Positions 26,352-35,225 of a DNA stretch of 64,000 nucleotides are shown piece after piece; position 1 is the stretch's first letter, and each line of letters opens with the position of its first letter. The translations under genes were made by a program, and so were the position numbers. The notes below the pieces were generated by a model, which saw only the letters and a list, made by a program, of their open reading frames with translations, searched no databases and had not been told where the DNA came from. The stretch spans positions 1 to 64,000 of the forward strand of contig NZ_LLXT01000094.1 of the NCBI RefSeq assembly GCF_001431625.1, given 5' to 3'. This DNA is from Stenotrophomonas geniculata ATCC 19374 = JCM 13324. GTDB taxonomy: Bacteria > Pseudomonadota > Gammaproteobacteria > Xanthomonadales > Xanthomonadaceae.

Positions 26352-26609
26352 TTACGACTGGCGGGCGGCGACGAACTCGCCGAGCGCGCGCACGCTGGAG
26401 AAATGGCGACGGGTTTCTTCCGAATCGGCCGAGAGGCTCACACCGTACTTCTTCTGCAGCGCCAGGCCCAGCTCCAGCGCGTCGATCGAATCCAGGCCAA
26501 GGCCCTCGACGAACAGCGGCGCGGTCGGATCGATGTCCTCCGGCGTGATGTCCTCCAGCGAAAGGGAGGAAATGATCAATTCCTTGATCTCGTGCTCAAG
26601 TGCTTGCAC
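26352..26609 (-). CDS. Acyl carrier protein, first of the pair
   Basis: An 85-residue acyl carrier protein with Ser41 in LGLDSIDALEL as the prosthetic-group site. The start is taken as GTG at 26609 (VQALEHEIKEL), which overlaps the acyltransferase gene by 14 bases and gives the usual carrier length; no in-frame ATG fits. Confidence 0.9.
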   Translation of the reverse strand: MQALEHEIKELIISSLSLEDITPEDIDPTAPLFVEGLGLDSIDALELGLALQKKYGVSLSADSEETRRHFSSVRALGEFVAARQS

Positions 26610-27393
26610 GGTTCGGATCTCCAGACAGGTCGAAATAGCGAGAAAGGTGCTCGGTGACGCGACGGGCTGCCAAGGCATCCCCCCTTGGCGAGTCGTCTTC
26701 GGCCAGAAATGGCGCGATCGGGATATCTTCGCCGATCTGCAGCCGAACGTGAAAGCGACGTGAGGGGACACGATACCACTTCTGCCCCTTGGTCAGCGTT
26801 GGCGGGCTGCAGGTGATCCGCACCGGGGTGATGTCCAAGCGGCCGCGCACGGCGATGTTGGCCGCGCCCCGCTGCAGCCGCGGCGGCTGTCCGGGCACGC
26901 TGCGGGTGCCCTCCGGGAAGATGACCAGGGTGCCTCCAGCGCGCACTGCGGCCACACAGTCATCGACCAGGCCGGCACCATCGTCATTGGCGATGTAGCC
27001 GGCGGCCCGTACCGGACCGCGCATGAACGGGTTGCAGGCCACGGCCCGCTTGACCACGCAGTCGGCGTTGGGAAGCAGCGAGATCAGGCAGACCACGTCG
27101 ATCAGGGTGGGGTGGTTGGCCAGCACCAGCAGGCCGTCGCGCTGCAGGCGCTCACCGCCCTCGATCTCGTAGGTCATCACCCCCAGCCCGCGCATCAGCC
27201 GCAGGTGGCTGGCGAACGCGACCTGGACCACGCGCCGGGCGCGGCGGCGGCGCGCCACCGGGTCACGCATCAGCAGCAGTACCGGCATCACCAGAACGCC
27301 GAGCAGCAGCCCGCCCAGGCCAAACGCGACGAAGCTGAGGCCGGTGCCAAACACACGCCAGGCATGGTCGAGGCGGCGCAGCAGCTCAGCCAC
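26596..27393 (-). CDS. PlsC-like lysophospholipid acyltransferase of the pigment operon
   Basis: A 265-residue membrane acyltransferase. It has two N-terminal hydrophobic segments (FVAFGLGGLLLGVLVMPVLL), then the PlsC motifs NHPTLID (HxxxxD) and FPEGTR. The start is read as GTG at 27393, which overlaps the chain-length-factor gene by 8 bases. It probably transfers a fatty acyl or polyene group to a glycerol-type lipid anchor. Confidence 0.88.
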   Translation of the reverse strand: MAELLRRLDHAWRVFGTGLSFVAFGLGGLLLGVLVMPVLLLMRDPVARRRRARRVVQVAFASHLRLMRGLGVMTYEIEGGERLQRDGLLVLANHPTLIDVVCLISLLPNADCVVKRAVACNPFMRGPVRAAGYIANDDGAGLVDDCVAAVRAGGTLVIFPEGTRSVPGQPPRLQRGAANIAVRGRLDITPVRITCSPPTLTKGQKWYRVPSRRFHVRLQIGEDIPIAPFLAEDDSPRGDALAARRVTEHLSRYFDLSGDPNRAST

Positions 27394-28129
27394 GGCGGCT
27401 CCAGCACCAGCGCTGGCCGTGGGCCACGTGTTCCAGTGCCGGCGCGCCAGACAACAGGAACCGGTGCAGGTCCAGCGCATGCGGCAGCAGGCCGGGCGCA
27501 GTGCTGGCCTGGCCGTCGGCCGGCTGCCACTGCAGCGACAGCGTCGGCCGGCCCTCCGCCGGGGCGGTCAAACGCCAGCACCAGGCAAAGAACGGGTCTG
27601 GTTCATCGGCGAACGTCGCGTAAATTTCAGGAAGTGGCGACTCGTAGACCACTACCCGTACCTCGCGGGCGCCATCGGCCAGCAGGCCGACGGCCTCCAG
27701 GCAGGCCGTCTCCACCGTGGCCTGGCCCGCCGCCAGCGCCAGGTAGTTGCCGCGGTGGCCGCGGGCGATCGAATACAGCGCGGCGATCGCGTTGTGCACG
27801 GACAGGCCGAATCCGGTCGGCGACAACGGCTGGTCGCCGACCAGCGCGCCCAGCAGGTCCATCGAACGGGCCACGTCGCCGTGGCGGCTGGCGAACACCA
27901 GCGGCACGTCACTGTCGGCGCCCTGCCCGTCCTCGCACCAGCACGCGGCCTGGATCGCCATACGACCCAGCCGCTCGATGCGACGGCGCTGCATCGCCGG
28001 CACTTCGGCCAGCGCCGGCGTGTCCCCGCCATGCGGCAGGTACGGCGCATCGGCCCAGCCCAGCCACTGGCTGCGCTCACTCAGGCCGGGCGCCCAGGCG
28101 GCCCAGTCGACGATGGAAAATTCGATCAT
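27386..28129 (-). CDS. Ketosynthase chain-length factor, first gene of the pigment operon
   Basis: A 247-residue protein matching the short N-terminal ketosynthase-like domain found at the head of aryl polyene operons (MIEFSIVDWAAWAPGL, ASRHGDVARSMDLLGAL, SPTGFGLSVHNAIAALYSIA). The catalytic cysteine of true ketosynthases is missing, so it should act as a partner that sets chain length. An upstream GTG (28165) is possible. Neither start has a good ribosome site. The operon promoter must lie in 28130-28309, but I cannot point to it. Confidence 0.85.
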   Translation of the reverse strand: MIEFSIVDWAAWAPGLSERSQWLGWADAPYLPHGGDTPALAEVPAMQRRRIERLGRMAIQAACWCEDGQGADSDVPLVFASRHGDVARSMDLLGALVGDQPLSPTGFGLSVHNAIAALYSIARGHRGNYLALAAGQATVETACLEAVGLLADGAREVRVVVYESPLPEIYATFADEPDPFFAWCWRLTAPAEGRPTLSLQWQPADGQASTAPGLLPHALDLHRFLLSGAPALEHVAHGQRWCWSRRG

Positions 28130-28309
28130 TTGGCGATGGTGCTTCAACGGGAGAACGATAGGCACGAGCCATTACGGCGACGCGCGGCGGCCCCCCGTTC
28201 CTGCAGCCGTGCGTCCGTCCAGGACGTCGCCGGCTGCCCCCCTGGCCGCCGGAAAGGAGCGCACGCTAGCACGTCCCGCGCGGGGTGTGCAGGTTTCACA
28301 TTCCCCAAC

Positions 28310-28336
28310 ACGGGGCCCGGCAAGCGCAGGCCCCGT
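28310..28336 (-). terminator. Hairpin after cydB
   Basis: ACGGGGCC pairs with GGCCCCGT over 8 bases, 11 bases past the cydB stop. It separates the oxidase operon from the pigment operon. There is no strong U run, so efficiency is uncertain. Confidence 0.6.
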
Positions 28337-28346
28337 CTTCAATCGA

Positions 28347-29360
28347 TCAGTGGTAACCGGTGTCGGCGTGCACCTTGCCGCGGAATACCCGGTACGACCA
28401 TGCCGTGTAGCCGAGGATGACCGGCAGCAGAATGACCAGCCCGACCAGGGTGAAGCCCAGCGAGGAGGCCGGCGCGGCGGCCTGCCACAGCGTCATCGAC
28501 GGCGGCAGAAGGTAGGGCCACATGCCCAGCACCAGGCCGAGGAAGCCGAGCACGAACAGGGCCAGGCTGAGCAGGAACGGCGGCAGGTCACGGCGCGGGT
28601 GGGTGGCACTGCGCCACAGCGCGGCGGCTACCGCCAGGGTCAGCAGCGGCACCGGCGACAGCCACCAGAAGTTGCCGTCGCTGAACCAGCGATCCATCAA
28701 CCGCGAATCGAGGAACGGCAGCCAGCTGCTGACCAGGCCCATCGCCGCGATCACCGCCACCACCAGCGGCCGGGTCAGCTGCCGCGCCAGCGCCTGCACG
28801 CGCCCTTCGGTCTTCAGGATCAGCCAGGTGCTGCCCAGCAGCGCGTAGCCGGCGACCAGCGCGGCGCCGGTCAGCATCGCGAACGGGCTGAACCAGGCGA
28901 ACGGCCCGCCCTGATAGACACCGTCCACCAGCGGGATGCCCTGCACCAGGGTGCCGAGGATCACGCCCTGGGCGAAGGTCGCCAGCAGCGAACCGAGGCC
29001 GAACGCCACGCTCCACAGCCGGCGCGAACGATGCGCCTTGAAGCGGAACTCGAACGCCACGCCACGGAACACCAGCGCCACCACCAGCAGCAGCACCGGC
29101 AGGTACAGCGCCGACAGCAGCACCGCATACGCCCTCGGGAACGCCGCCAGCAGGCCGGCGCCACCGAGCACCAGCCAGGTCTCGTTGCCGTCCCAGATCG
29201 GCGCGGCGGTGTTCATCATCAGGTCCAGCTGTTCCTCGTCCTCGGCGAACGGGGCGAGGATGCCGATGCCGAGCACGAAGCCGTCCAGCACCACGTACAT
29301 CAGCACGCCGAAGCCGATCACCGCGAACCATGCCACCGGCAGCCAGGTCATCAGGTCCAT
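28347..29360 (-). CDS. cydB: Cytochrome bd-type quinol oxidase subunit II
   Basis: A 337-residue subunit II of the bd-type (cyanide-insensitive) quinol oxidase with eight or nine membrane helices. It has the N-terminal FGVLMYVVLDGFVLGIGIL and the PIWDGNETWLVLGG segment typical of CydB. It starts one base after the cydA stop. No small CydX-like frame is seen after it. Confidence 0.95.
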   Translation of the reverse strand: MDLMTWLPVAWFAVIGFGVLMYVVLDGFVLGIGILAPFAEDEEQLDLMMNTAAPIWDGNETWLVLGGAGLLAAFPRAYAVLLSALYLPVLLLVVALVFRGVAFEFRFKAHRSRRLWSVAFGLGSLLATFAQGVILGTLVQGIPLVDGVYQGGPFAWFSPFAMLTGAALVAGYALLGSTWLILKTEGRVQALARQLTRPLVVAVIAAMGLVSSWLPFLDSRLMDRWFSDGNFWWLSPVPLLTLAVAAALWRSATHPRRDLPPFLLSLALFVLGFLGLVLGMWPYLLPPSMTLWQAAAPASSLGFTLVGLVILLPVILGYTAWSYRVFRGKVHADTGYH

Positions 29361-29361
29361 G

Positions 29362-30759
29362 TCAGCGTTCCTCCAGCGGTTCGTCGGCGGCCGACAGCGG
29401 GCGTGCCGGGGTATGGCTGCCGTGGTCCAGCGACGGCCCCTCGGCGTACGGCTGCGGCCCATGGCGCAGGATCTTCACCAGGTACCAGATGCCCCAGCCA
29501 AACACGAAGGCATAGCCAACAACGTAGACGCCCAGCGACAGCGCGGTCATCCACGCGCTCTGCGGGCCCACTGCATCAGCGGTGCGCAGCACGCCATACA
29601 CCACCCAGGGCTGGCGCCCCATCTCGGTAACGAACCAACCCGACAGCAGCGCGATGAAGCCACTGGGCAGCATCCAGTTCCAGCCGCGCAGCAGCCACGG
29701 CGAATCCAGCAGTTTCTTCCGCCACAACTGGAAGGCCGACACCCAGGCCAGCAACAGCATCAGCGTGCCCAGCCCGACCATGATGCGGAAGGCGAAGAAC
29801 ACCGGCGTCACCGGAGGCCGCTCGCTGGCGGGTACCGAGGTGAGAGGATCGAAGGTGCCGTCCAGGCTGTGGGTGAGGATCACGCTGCCCAGCTTCGGGA
29901 TGGCAACTTCGAAATCGTTGCGCTCTTCCTTCTCGTTCGGCAGCGCGAAGACCACCAGCGGCACGCCCTCGCCTTCCTTGGTTTCATGCCAGTGCGCTTC
30001 CATCGCCGCGATCTTCATCGGCTGATGCTTGAGCGTGTTCAGGCCATGCATGTCGCCGACGAAGATCTGCACCGGCACGGTCAGTGCTGCGAACCCCACC
30101 GCCGCGATCAGCATGCGTCGGCCCGCTTCCACGTGCGTTCCCTTTCGCAGGTACCACGCACCCACGCCACCGATCACGAAACAGGTGGTGATGAACGAGC
30201 CCAGCGCCATGTGCGCCAGGCGATAGGGGAACGAGGGGTTGAACACCACTTGCCACCAATCGACTGGATGCACGATGCCGTTGACCATCTCGTAGCCGGC
30301 CGGTGTATGCAGCCAGCTGTTGGACGACAGGATCCAGAACGTGGAGAACAGCGTGCCCAGCGCGACCATGCAGGTGGACAGGAAATGCAGGCGCGGCGAG
30401 ACCCGGCCCCAGCCGAACATCATCACGCCGAGGAAGCTGGCTTCCAGGAAGAACGCGGTCAGCACCTCGTAGGTCAGCAGCGGGCCGATGACCGTGCCAG
30501 CCACCTCGCTCAGCCGCGGCCAGTTGGTACCGAACTGGAAGGCCATGACGATGCCGCTGACCACGCCCATGCCGAACGACACCGCGAAGATCTTCTGCCA
30601 GAAGAAATACAGCTCGCGCCACACGGGCAACTTCGTGCGCAGCCAGCGCCATTCGATGAAGGCCAGCCAGCTGGCCGTACCGATGGTGAAGGCGGGGAAC
30701 AGCACGTGGAAACTGATGACGAATCCGAACTGGATCCGGGACAACAACAACGCGTCCAA
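29362..30759 (-). CDS. cydA: Cytochrome bd-type quinol oxidase subunit I
   Basis: A 465-residue subunit I that oxidises quinol and reduces oxygen to water in the inner membrane. SRIQFGFVISFHVLFPAFTIG carries the haem b595 His, YRLAHMAL the b558 His and TEMGRQPWVVYG the b558 Met. The Q-loop is short, as in cyanide-insensitive CioA-type enzymes. The start is TTG: AGGAGG lies six bases upstream (30766-30771) and no in-frame ATG or GTG suits. No Anr/Fnr box is evident upstream. Confidence 0.93.
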   Translation of the reverse strand: MDALLLSRIQFGFVISFHVLFPAFTIGTASWLAFIEWRWLRTKLPVWRELYFFWQKIFAVSFGMGVVSGIVMAFQFGTNWPRLSEVAGTVIGPLLTYEVLTAFFLEASFLGVMMFGWGRVSPRLHFLSTCMVALGTLFSTFWILSSNSWLHTPAGYEMVNGIVHPVDWWQVVFNPSFPYRLAHMALGSFITTCFVIGGVGAWYLRKGTHVEAGRRMLIAAVGFAALTVPVQIFVGDMHGLNTLKHQPMKIAAMEAHWHETKEGEGVPLVVFALPNEKEERNDFEVAIPKLGSVILTHSLDGTFDPLTSVPASERPPVTPVFFAFRIMVGLGTLMLLLAWVSAFQLWRKKLLDSPWLLRGWNWMLPSGFIALLSGWFVTEMGRQPWVVYGVLRTADAVGPQSAWMTALSLGVYVVGYAFVFGWGIWYLVKILRHGPQPYAEGPSLDHGSHTPARPLSAADEPLEER

Positions 30760-30765
30760 GGGACG

Positions 30766-30771
30766 CCTCCT
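30766..30771 (-). promoter_or_regulatory. Strong ribosome-binding site fixing the TTG start of cydA
   Basis: A perfect AGGAGG on the minus strand with a 6-base spacer to TTG at 30759. It decides the start of cydA. Confidence 0.8.
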
Positions 30772-30913
30772 GCCTGTGACCGGTGGGATACCGGACCACT
30801 TTAGGAGAATTTCGTTAAGGTGGGATGCGACCGGGTGACGCGCTGCTTCACTTTGTCGCAGGGCGGCGTGAAGGCCGCCGAGCATGGCCCAGCGCTACCG
30901 ATTGACCGCTCTG

Positions 30914-30971
30914 GTAGCTGCCAACCTTGGTTAGCACACGCACCCAGGCACCGATTACGGCCGGCATCTAC
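30914..30971. repeat. SMAG-like element with GTAG and CTAC ends
   Basis: A 58-base element bounded by GTAG and CTAC. The left half has GCTGCCAACCTTGGTTAGC, an imperfect hairpin with the CCAAxxTTGG core; the right half is GC-rich and less regular. A further half-element ending CTAC lies at about 30873-30898. Confidence 0.55.
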
Positions 30972-31009
30972 CCACCGCGATGGGAGCGGCCCATCGCCCG
31001 GCAGGCGCC

Positions 31010-31225
31010 TCAGTGCCAGAAATACCAGCCCGCTGCAGCCAGCAGCGCGCCAAACAACAGAACCTGCACCACCACATACCCCACGCCACTGTCACGCGAC
31101 TCAGCGGCGATGCGCTTCTGCAGCGCCTCGCTCACATCCGGTGTCTGTTCCTGCTGCGCCTGCTCACGCAACGCCTGCGCCAGCGCGCGCTTTTCCGCAT
31201 CGCGAGGGTCGGTCGGTGGGTTCAC
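31010..31225 (-). CDS. Small single-helix membrane protein coupled to the ECF sigma gene
   Basis: A 71-residue protein. A charged N-terminal half (EKRALAQALREQAQQEQ) is followed by one C-terminal membrane helix (VVVQVLLFGALLAAAGWYF). The start overlaps the sigma-factor stop by four bases (ATGA). The position is that of an anti-sigma factor, but it lacks the zinc-binding anti-sigma motif and is short; role unproven. Confidence 0.75.
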   Translation of the reverse strand: MNPPTDPRDAEKRALAQALREQAQQEQTPDVSEALQKRIAAESRDSGVGYVVVQVLLFGALLAAAGWYFWH

Positions 31226-31875
31226 AGCAGTTCTCCGGCGGTGGCATGCCGCGTCAGTTCCTGCTTCAGGACCTGGCGCGCACGGTGAAGGTGGCTCTTG
31301 ATGGTACCGCGGGCCAGTCCAGTCACCTGCTCGATCTCGGCCAGATCGAAATCCTCCAGGTAATGCAGGCCGACGATCAGCCGCTGCGGTGCACTCAGCC
31401 GTTCCAACGCCGCGCCAAGATGGCGACCAGCCTGCAGCGCCTCGCTCAGTTCAGCCGGCCCCGGCCCTTCATCGCCAATACCCAGTTCCTCGGGTACTTC
31501 CACCGCCACCATCCATTGCGCCTCCAGCCGTCGCCTGCGCAGGTGCTGCAACGCCGTGGTGTAAGCCACCCGTGAAACCCAGGTGCGCAGCGAGGATTCA
31601 AAGCGGAACCGGTGCAGCTGGCGGAACACGGCCAGGAAGGTTTCCTGCAGCAGGTCGGCCACCTGATCACGGTCGCCCACCATGCGCCCGATCACATGCG
31701 CGCAGGTACGTTGATGGGTCTCGACCAGCTGCGAAAACGCCGCCTGCGAGCCGTCGATGATGGCCCGCACCAAGGCTTGGTCCGCATCCAGCGGTGCAGC
31801 GGGTGCCGCCGTCGCCGCTGCATCGTGGCGGCGACGGCCCCGAAGTGCCGACAGCACTTCGCCGAGCAGGCTCAT
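31222..31875 (-). CDS. ECF-type RNA polymerase sigma factor
   Basis: A 217-residue sigma-70-family factor. Region 2 spans about 50-120 (QLVETHQRTCAHVIGRMVGD, QVADLLQETFLAVF); region 4 lies at about 155-210 (LSAPQRLIVGLHYLEDFDLA, GLARGTIKSHLHRARQVL). Between is a longer linker than usual. It has an N-terminal Ala-rich tail of about 35 residues. It lies between two small membrane-protein genes, suggesting membrane-signal control. Confidence 0.9.
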   Translation of the reverse strand: MSLLGEVLSALRGRRRHDAAATAAPAAPLDADQALVRAIIDGSQAAFSQLVETHQRTCAHVIGRMVGDRDQVADLLQETFLAVFRQLHRFRFESSLRTWVSRVAYTTALQHLRRRRLEAQWMVAVEVPEELGIGDEGPGPAELSEALQAGRHLGAALERLSAPQRLIVGLHYLEDFDLAEIEQVTGLARGTIKSHLHRARQVLKQELTRHATAGELL

Positions 31876-31912
31876 GCGCGGGGCGCCTCCTGTGCCCGTG
31901 GCATGTCCTGGC

Positions 31913-32242
31913 TCAGCCCTTGCGTGCGGCAGGACGGGTGAAGTGCCAGGCCAGCAGCTGGCCGAGGCCGGCACTGCCGACCATCGCGGCGGCGGCGCCG
32001 AAGGTCAGTTCGCGTGCACCGATCGCCTCCAGCAGGCCCATTGCCACGGCCAGGCTGACCAGGCTGATGCCCCAGCGCAGCGCGCCCTGGCGGCGGCGTT
32101 CTTCTTCCAGTACCGCCAGCGAGCGGATCACTTCCTCCGGCACGTGCGGAGCCACCAGCTTGCTGCGGGCGCGGGCATCGGCAATGGCATGGATCGCGTA
32201 GGCGATGCAGATGAAGAGGGTGATCGGGATCAGTTCCTGCAT
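31913..32242 (-). CDS. Small inner-membrane protein upstream of the sigma gene
   Basis: A 109-residue protein with an N-terminal helix (IPITLFICIAYAIHAIADA), a charged middle (PEEVIRSLAVLEEERRRQ) and two C-terminal helices. It is 37 bases upstream of the sigma factor on the same strand, so probably the same transcript. I do not recognise a function. Confidence 0.75.
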   Translation of the reverse strand: MQELIPITLFICIAYAIHAIADARARSKLVAPHVPEEVIRSLAVLEEERRRQGALRWGISLVSLAVAMGLLEAIGARELTFGAAAAMVGSAGLGQLLAWHFTRPAARKG

Positions 32243-32409
32243 GGTCGGACTCCTGTTCGGTGGATGATGCGGGTTCAGGAGAATGGATGCGCGACCACGG
32301 CAACCGGTTGCACCACTTTGCCAATCCCGCTGCCATGACCTGTGGCCCCTGCCCCGGGCCGGGGCGGCTGGTACCCTTGGCCGGTTTCCTCTTCTGGTGC
32401 CGTCCGCCC

Positions 32410-34779
32410 ATGTCCCGAGTGCTGCCCCTGTCCCTCCTGCTGTCGGCCGTGCTGGCCGCACCGGCTGCGCATGCCGCGCCGACGCCGATCACCATCGAAC
32501 AGGCCATGGCCGACCCGGACTGGATCGGTCCGCCGGTCGAGAAGGCCTGGTGGTCGTGGAACAGCCAGCAGGTGGAATACCAGCTCAAGCGTAGCGGCAG
32601 CCCGGTGCGCGATACCTTCCGCCAGCCGCTGGCCGGTGGCGTGGCCGCGCAGGTGGCCGATGACCAGCGCGGCACCCTGGACGTGGCCGAGCCGGTCTAC
32701 GACCGCAGCCGCAGCCGCAGCGCCTTCGTCCGCAATGGCGATGTGTTCGTGCGCGACCTGCGCAGCGGCGCGCTGACCCAGCTGACCCGCAGTAACGAGC
32801 GCGCGGGCAACGTGAACTTCGCCGCCGACAACGGCGTGATCTGGCGCGTCGGCCAGAACTGGTTCCACTGGACCGCCGCCAGCGGCGTGCAGCAGGTGGC
32901 CAGCCTGAAGGCCGAGAAGGATCCGCGTACGGCACCGAAGGCCGACGTGCTGCGCGACCAGCAGCTGCGCACGCTGGAAACCCTGCGCCGCGACCGTGAC
33001 CAGCGCGAAGCACTGAAGGACCAGGACCAGCGCTGGCGCCAGGCCGACCCGACCCGCGCGCCGGGCCCGGTGTACCTGGGCGCCGACGTGGAGATCGCCG
33101 ACAGCGTGCTGTCGCCGGACCTGACCCACCTGATCGTGGTGACCAAGCCGAAGGACTTCGATGACGGCCGTGGCGGCAAGATGCCGCTATACGTGACCGA
33201 ATCGGGCTACGAGGAAACCGAAGACACCCGCACCCGCGTCGGCCGCAACGGCTTCGAACCGCATACCCTGTGGTACGTGGACGTGCGCACCGGCAAGGCC
33301 GAGAAGGTTTCGCTGGCTGGCCTGCCGGGCATCAGCACCGATCCGCTGGCCGAGCTGCGCCGCAAGGCCGGCAAGGACGCGCTGAAGGGCGAGCGCAGCC
33401 TGCAAGTGATGAGCGACTTCATGGGCGGTGGCATCCGCTGGAGCGCCGACGGCCAGCAAGCTGCGGTGATGCTGCGTGCCAACGACAACAAGGACCGCTG
33501 GATCATCAGCGTCAACGCTGCCGACGGCCGCGTGCAGAACCGCCACCGCCTGACCGACAACGCCTGGATCAACTGGGGCTTCAACGATTTCGGCTGGATG
33601 GCCGATGGCCGCACGCTGTGGCTGCTGTCGGAGGAATCGGGCTTCTCGCACCTGTACACCCAGGCCGGTACCGCAAAGCCGCAGGCGCTGACCAGCGGCA
33701 AGTGGGAAACCTCGGCGCCGGTGCCGTCGGCCGATGGCAAGGGCTTCTACTTCCTGTGCAACCAGCAGGCGCCACATGACTACGAAGTCTGCGCGGTCGA
33801 CACCGGCAGCCGCCAGGTGCGCGAGCTGACCAGCCTCAACGGCGTGGAAGACTTCTCGCTGTCGCCGGACGGCCAGCAGCTGCTTGTGCGCTACTCCGGC
33901 GCCTACCTGCCGCCGCAGCTGGCCGTGCTGCCCAGTGCCGGTGGCCAGACACGCGTGCTGACCGACACCCGCACCGCCGACTACAAGGCGCGCCAGTGGA
34001 TCCAGCCGAAGCTGGTGGCAGTGCCGTCCAAGCATGGTGCCGGCGTGGTCTGGGCCAAGTACTACGAACCGGAAAACAAGGAACCGGGGAAGAAGTACCC
34101 GATCGTGATGTTCGTGCACGGCGCCGGCTACCTGCAGAACGTGCACCAGCGCTACCCGGCCTACTTCCGCGAGCAGATGTTCCACAACCTGCTGGTGCAG
34201 AAGGGCTACATCGTGCTGGACATGGATTACCGCGGCAGCGAGGGCTACGGCCGCGACTGGCGCACGGCGATCTACCGCAACATGGGCCACCCCGAACTGG
34301 AAGACTACAAGGACGGCCTGGACTGGCTGGTCGACACCCAGCAGGGTGACCGCGACCACGCCGGCATCTACGGCGGTTCCTACGGCGGCTTCATGACCTT
34401 CATGGCGCTGTTCCGCTCGCCGGGCACCTTCAAGGCCGGCGCCGCGCTGCGCCCGGTGGTGGACTGGCACCAGTACAACCACGGCTACACCAGCAACATC
34501 CTCAACACCCCGGACATCGATCCGGAGGCGTACCGCGTGTCCTCGCCGATCGAGTACGCGCAGAACCTGCAGGACAACCTGCTGATCGCCCACGGCATGA
34601 TGGATGACAACGTGTTCTTCCAGGACTCGGTGAACCTGACCCAGCGCCTGATCGAACTGCACAAGGACAACTGGTCGATCGCACCGTACCCGCTGGAGCG
34701 CCACGGCTACGTGCGCGCCGACTCCTGGCTGGACCAGTACAAGCGCATCCTCAAGCTGTTCGAGCAGAACCTGAAGTGA
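32410..34779 (+). CDS. S9 family peptidase (dipeptidyl-peptidase IV-like)
   Basis: A 789-residue exported serine peptidase with a signal peptide to about residue 22 (LLLSAVLAAPAAHA). A beta-propeller domain covers about 60-550, and an alpha/beta hydrolase domain the rest. The triad is Ser657 (YGGSYGGFM), Asp732 (GMMDDNVF) and His765 (LERHGY), as in S9B/S9C enzymes. It would cut short peptides, probably after proline or similar residues, in the periplasm or outside the cell. The stop overlaps the nudix gene start. Confidence 0.92.
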   Translation: MSRVLPLSLLLSAVLAAPAAHAAPTPITIEQAMADPDWIGPPVEKAWWSWNSQQVEYQLKRSGSPVRDTFRQPLAGGVAAQVADDQRGTLDVAEPVYDRSRSRSAFVRNGDVFVRDLRSGALTQLTRSNERAGNVNFAADNGVIWRVGQNWFHWTAASGVQQVASLKAEKDPRTAPKADVLRDQQLRTLETLRRDRDQREALKDQDQRWRQADPTRAPGPVYLGADVEIADSVLSPDLTHLIVVTKPKDFDDGRGGKMPLYVTESGYEETEDTRTRVGRNGFEPHTLWYVDVRTGKAEKVSLAGLPGISTDPLAELRRKAGKDALKGERSLQVMSDFMGGGIRWSADGQQAAVMLRANDNKDRWIISVNAADGRVQNRHRLTDNAWINWGFNDFGWMADGRTLWLLSEESGFSHLYTQAGTAKPQALTSGKWETSAPVPSADGKGFYFLCNQQAPHDYEVCAVDTGSRQVRELTSLNGVEDFSLSPDGQQLLVRYSGAYLPPQLAVLPSAGGQTRVLTDTRTADYKARQWIQPKLVAVPSKHGAGVVWAKYYEPENKEPGKKYPIVMFVHGAGYLQNVHQRYPAYFREQMFHNLLVQKGYIVLDMDYRGSEGYGRDWRTAIYRNMGHPELEDYKDGLDWLVDTQQGDRDHAGIYGGSYGGFMTFMALFRSPGTFKAGAALRPVVDWHQYNHGYTSNILNTPDIDPEAYRVSSPIEYAQNLQDNLLIAHGMMDDNVFFQDSVNLTQRLIELHKDNWSIAPYPLERHGYVRADSWLDQYKRILKLFEQNLK

Positions 34780-35195
34780 GCGACGCCGCGGCCACGATCC
34801 AGATCGTGGCCGCGGTCATCCTGGATGACCGCGGCCAGGCGCTGGTGGTGCGCAAGCACGGCGCCAGCCGCTTCATCCAGCCGGGCGGCAAGCCCGAACC
34901 CAGCGAGGCGCCTCTGCAGGCGCTGGCCCGCGAGCTGGACGAGGAGCTGGGCGTGCAGTTGCGTACGGCTTCAGCGGCTGCGCTGGGCACGTTCGAGGAC
35001 TGGGCGGTGAATGAGCCTGGCCAGCGCGTACAGGCACAGGCCTGGTGGGTGCAGGTGCACGGCACGCCGCAGGCGCGCGCCGAGATCGCCGAACTGGCCT
35101 GGGTGCCGCTGCAACCACCGCATGGCCTGCCCTTGGCACCCTTGAGCGAACACCATATCCTGCCGGCGGTCGCCACCCGGGTGACGGCCCGCTGA
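34776..35195 (+). CDS. Nudix hydrolase
   Basis: A 139-residue nudix protein. The box GGKPEPSEAPLQALARELDE continues ELGV and fits Gx5Ex7REUxEExGU. The start is GTG at 34776, overlapping the peptidase stop by four bases. The substrate (a nucleoside diphosphate derivative or 8-oxo-dGTP type) is unknown. Confidence 0.88.
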   Translation: MSDAAATIQIVAAVILDDRGQALVVRKHGASRFIQPGGKPEPSEAPLQALARELDEELGVQLRTASAAALGTFEDWAVNEPGQRVQAQAWWVQVHGTPQARAEIAELAWVPLQPPHGLPLAPLSEHHILPAVATRVTAR

Positions 35196-35225
35196 CCGCG
35201 CGGGCACCGATTGCAAGGACACCGG

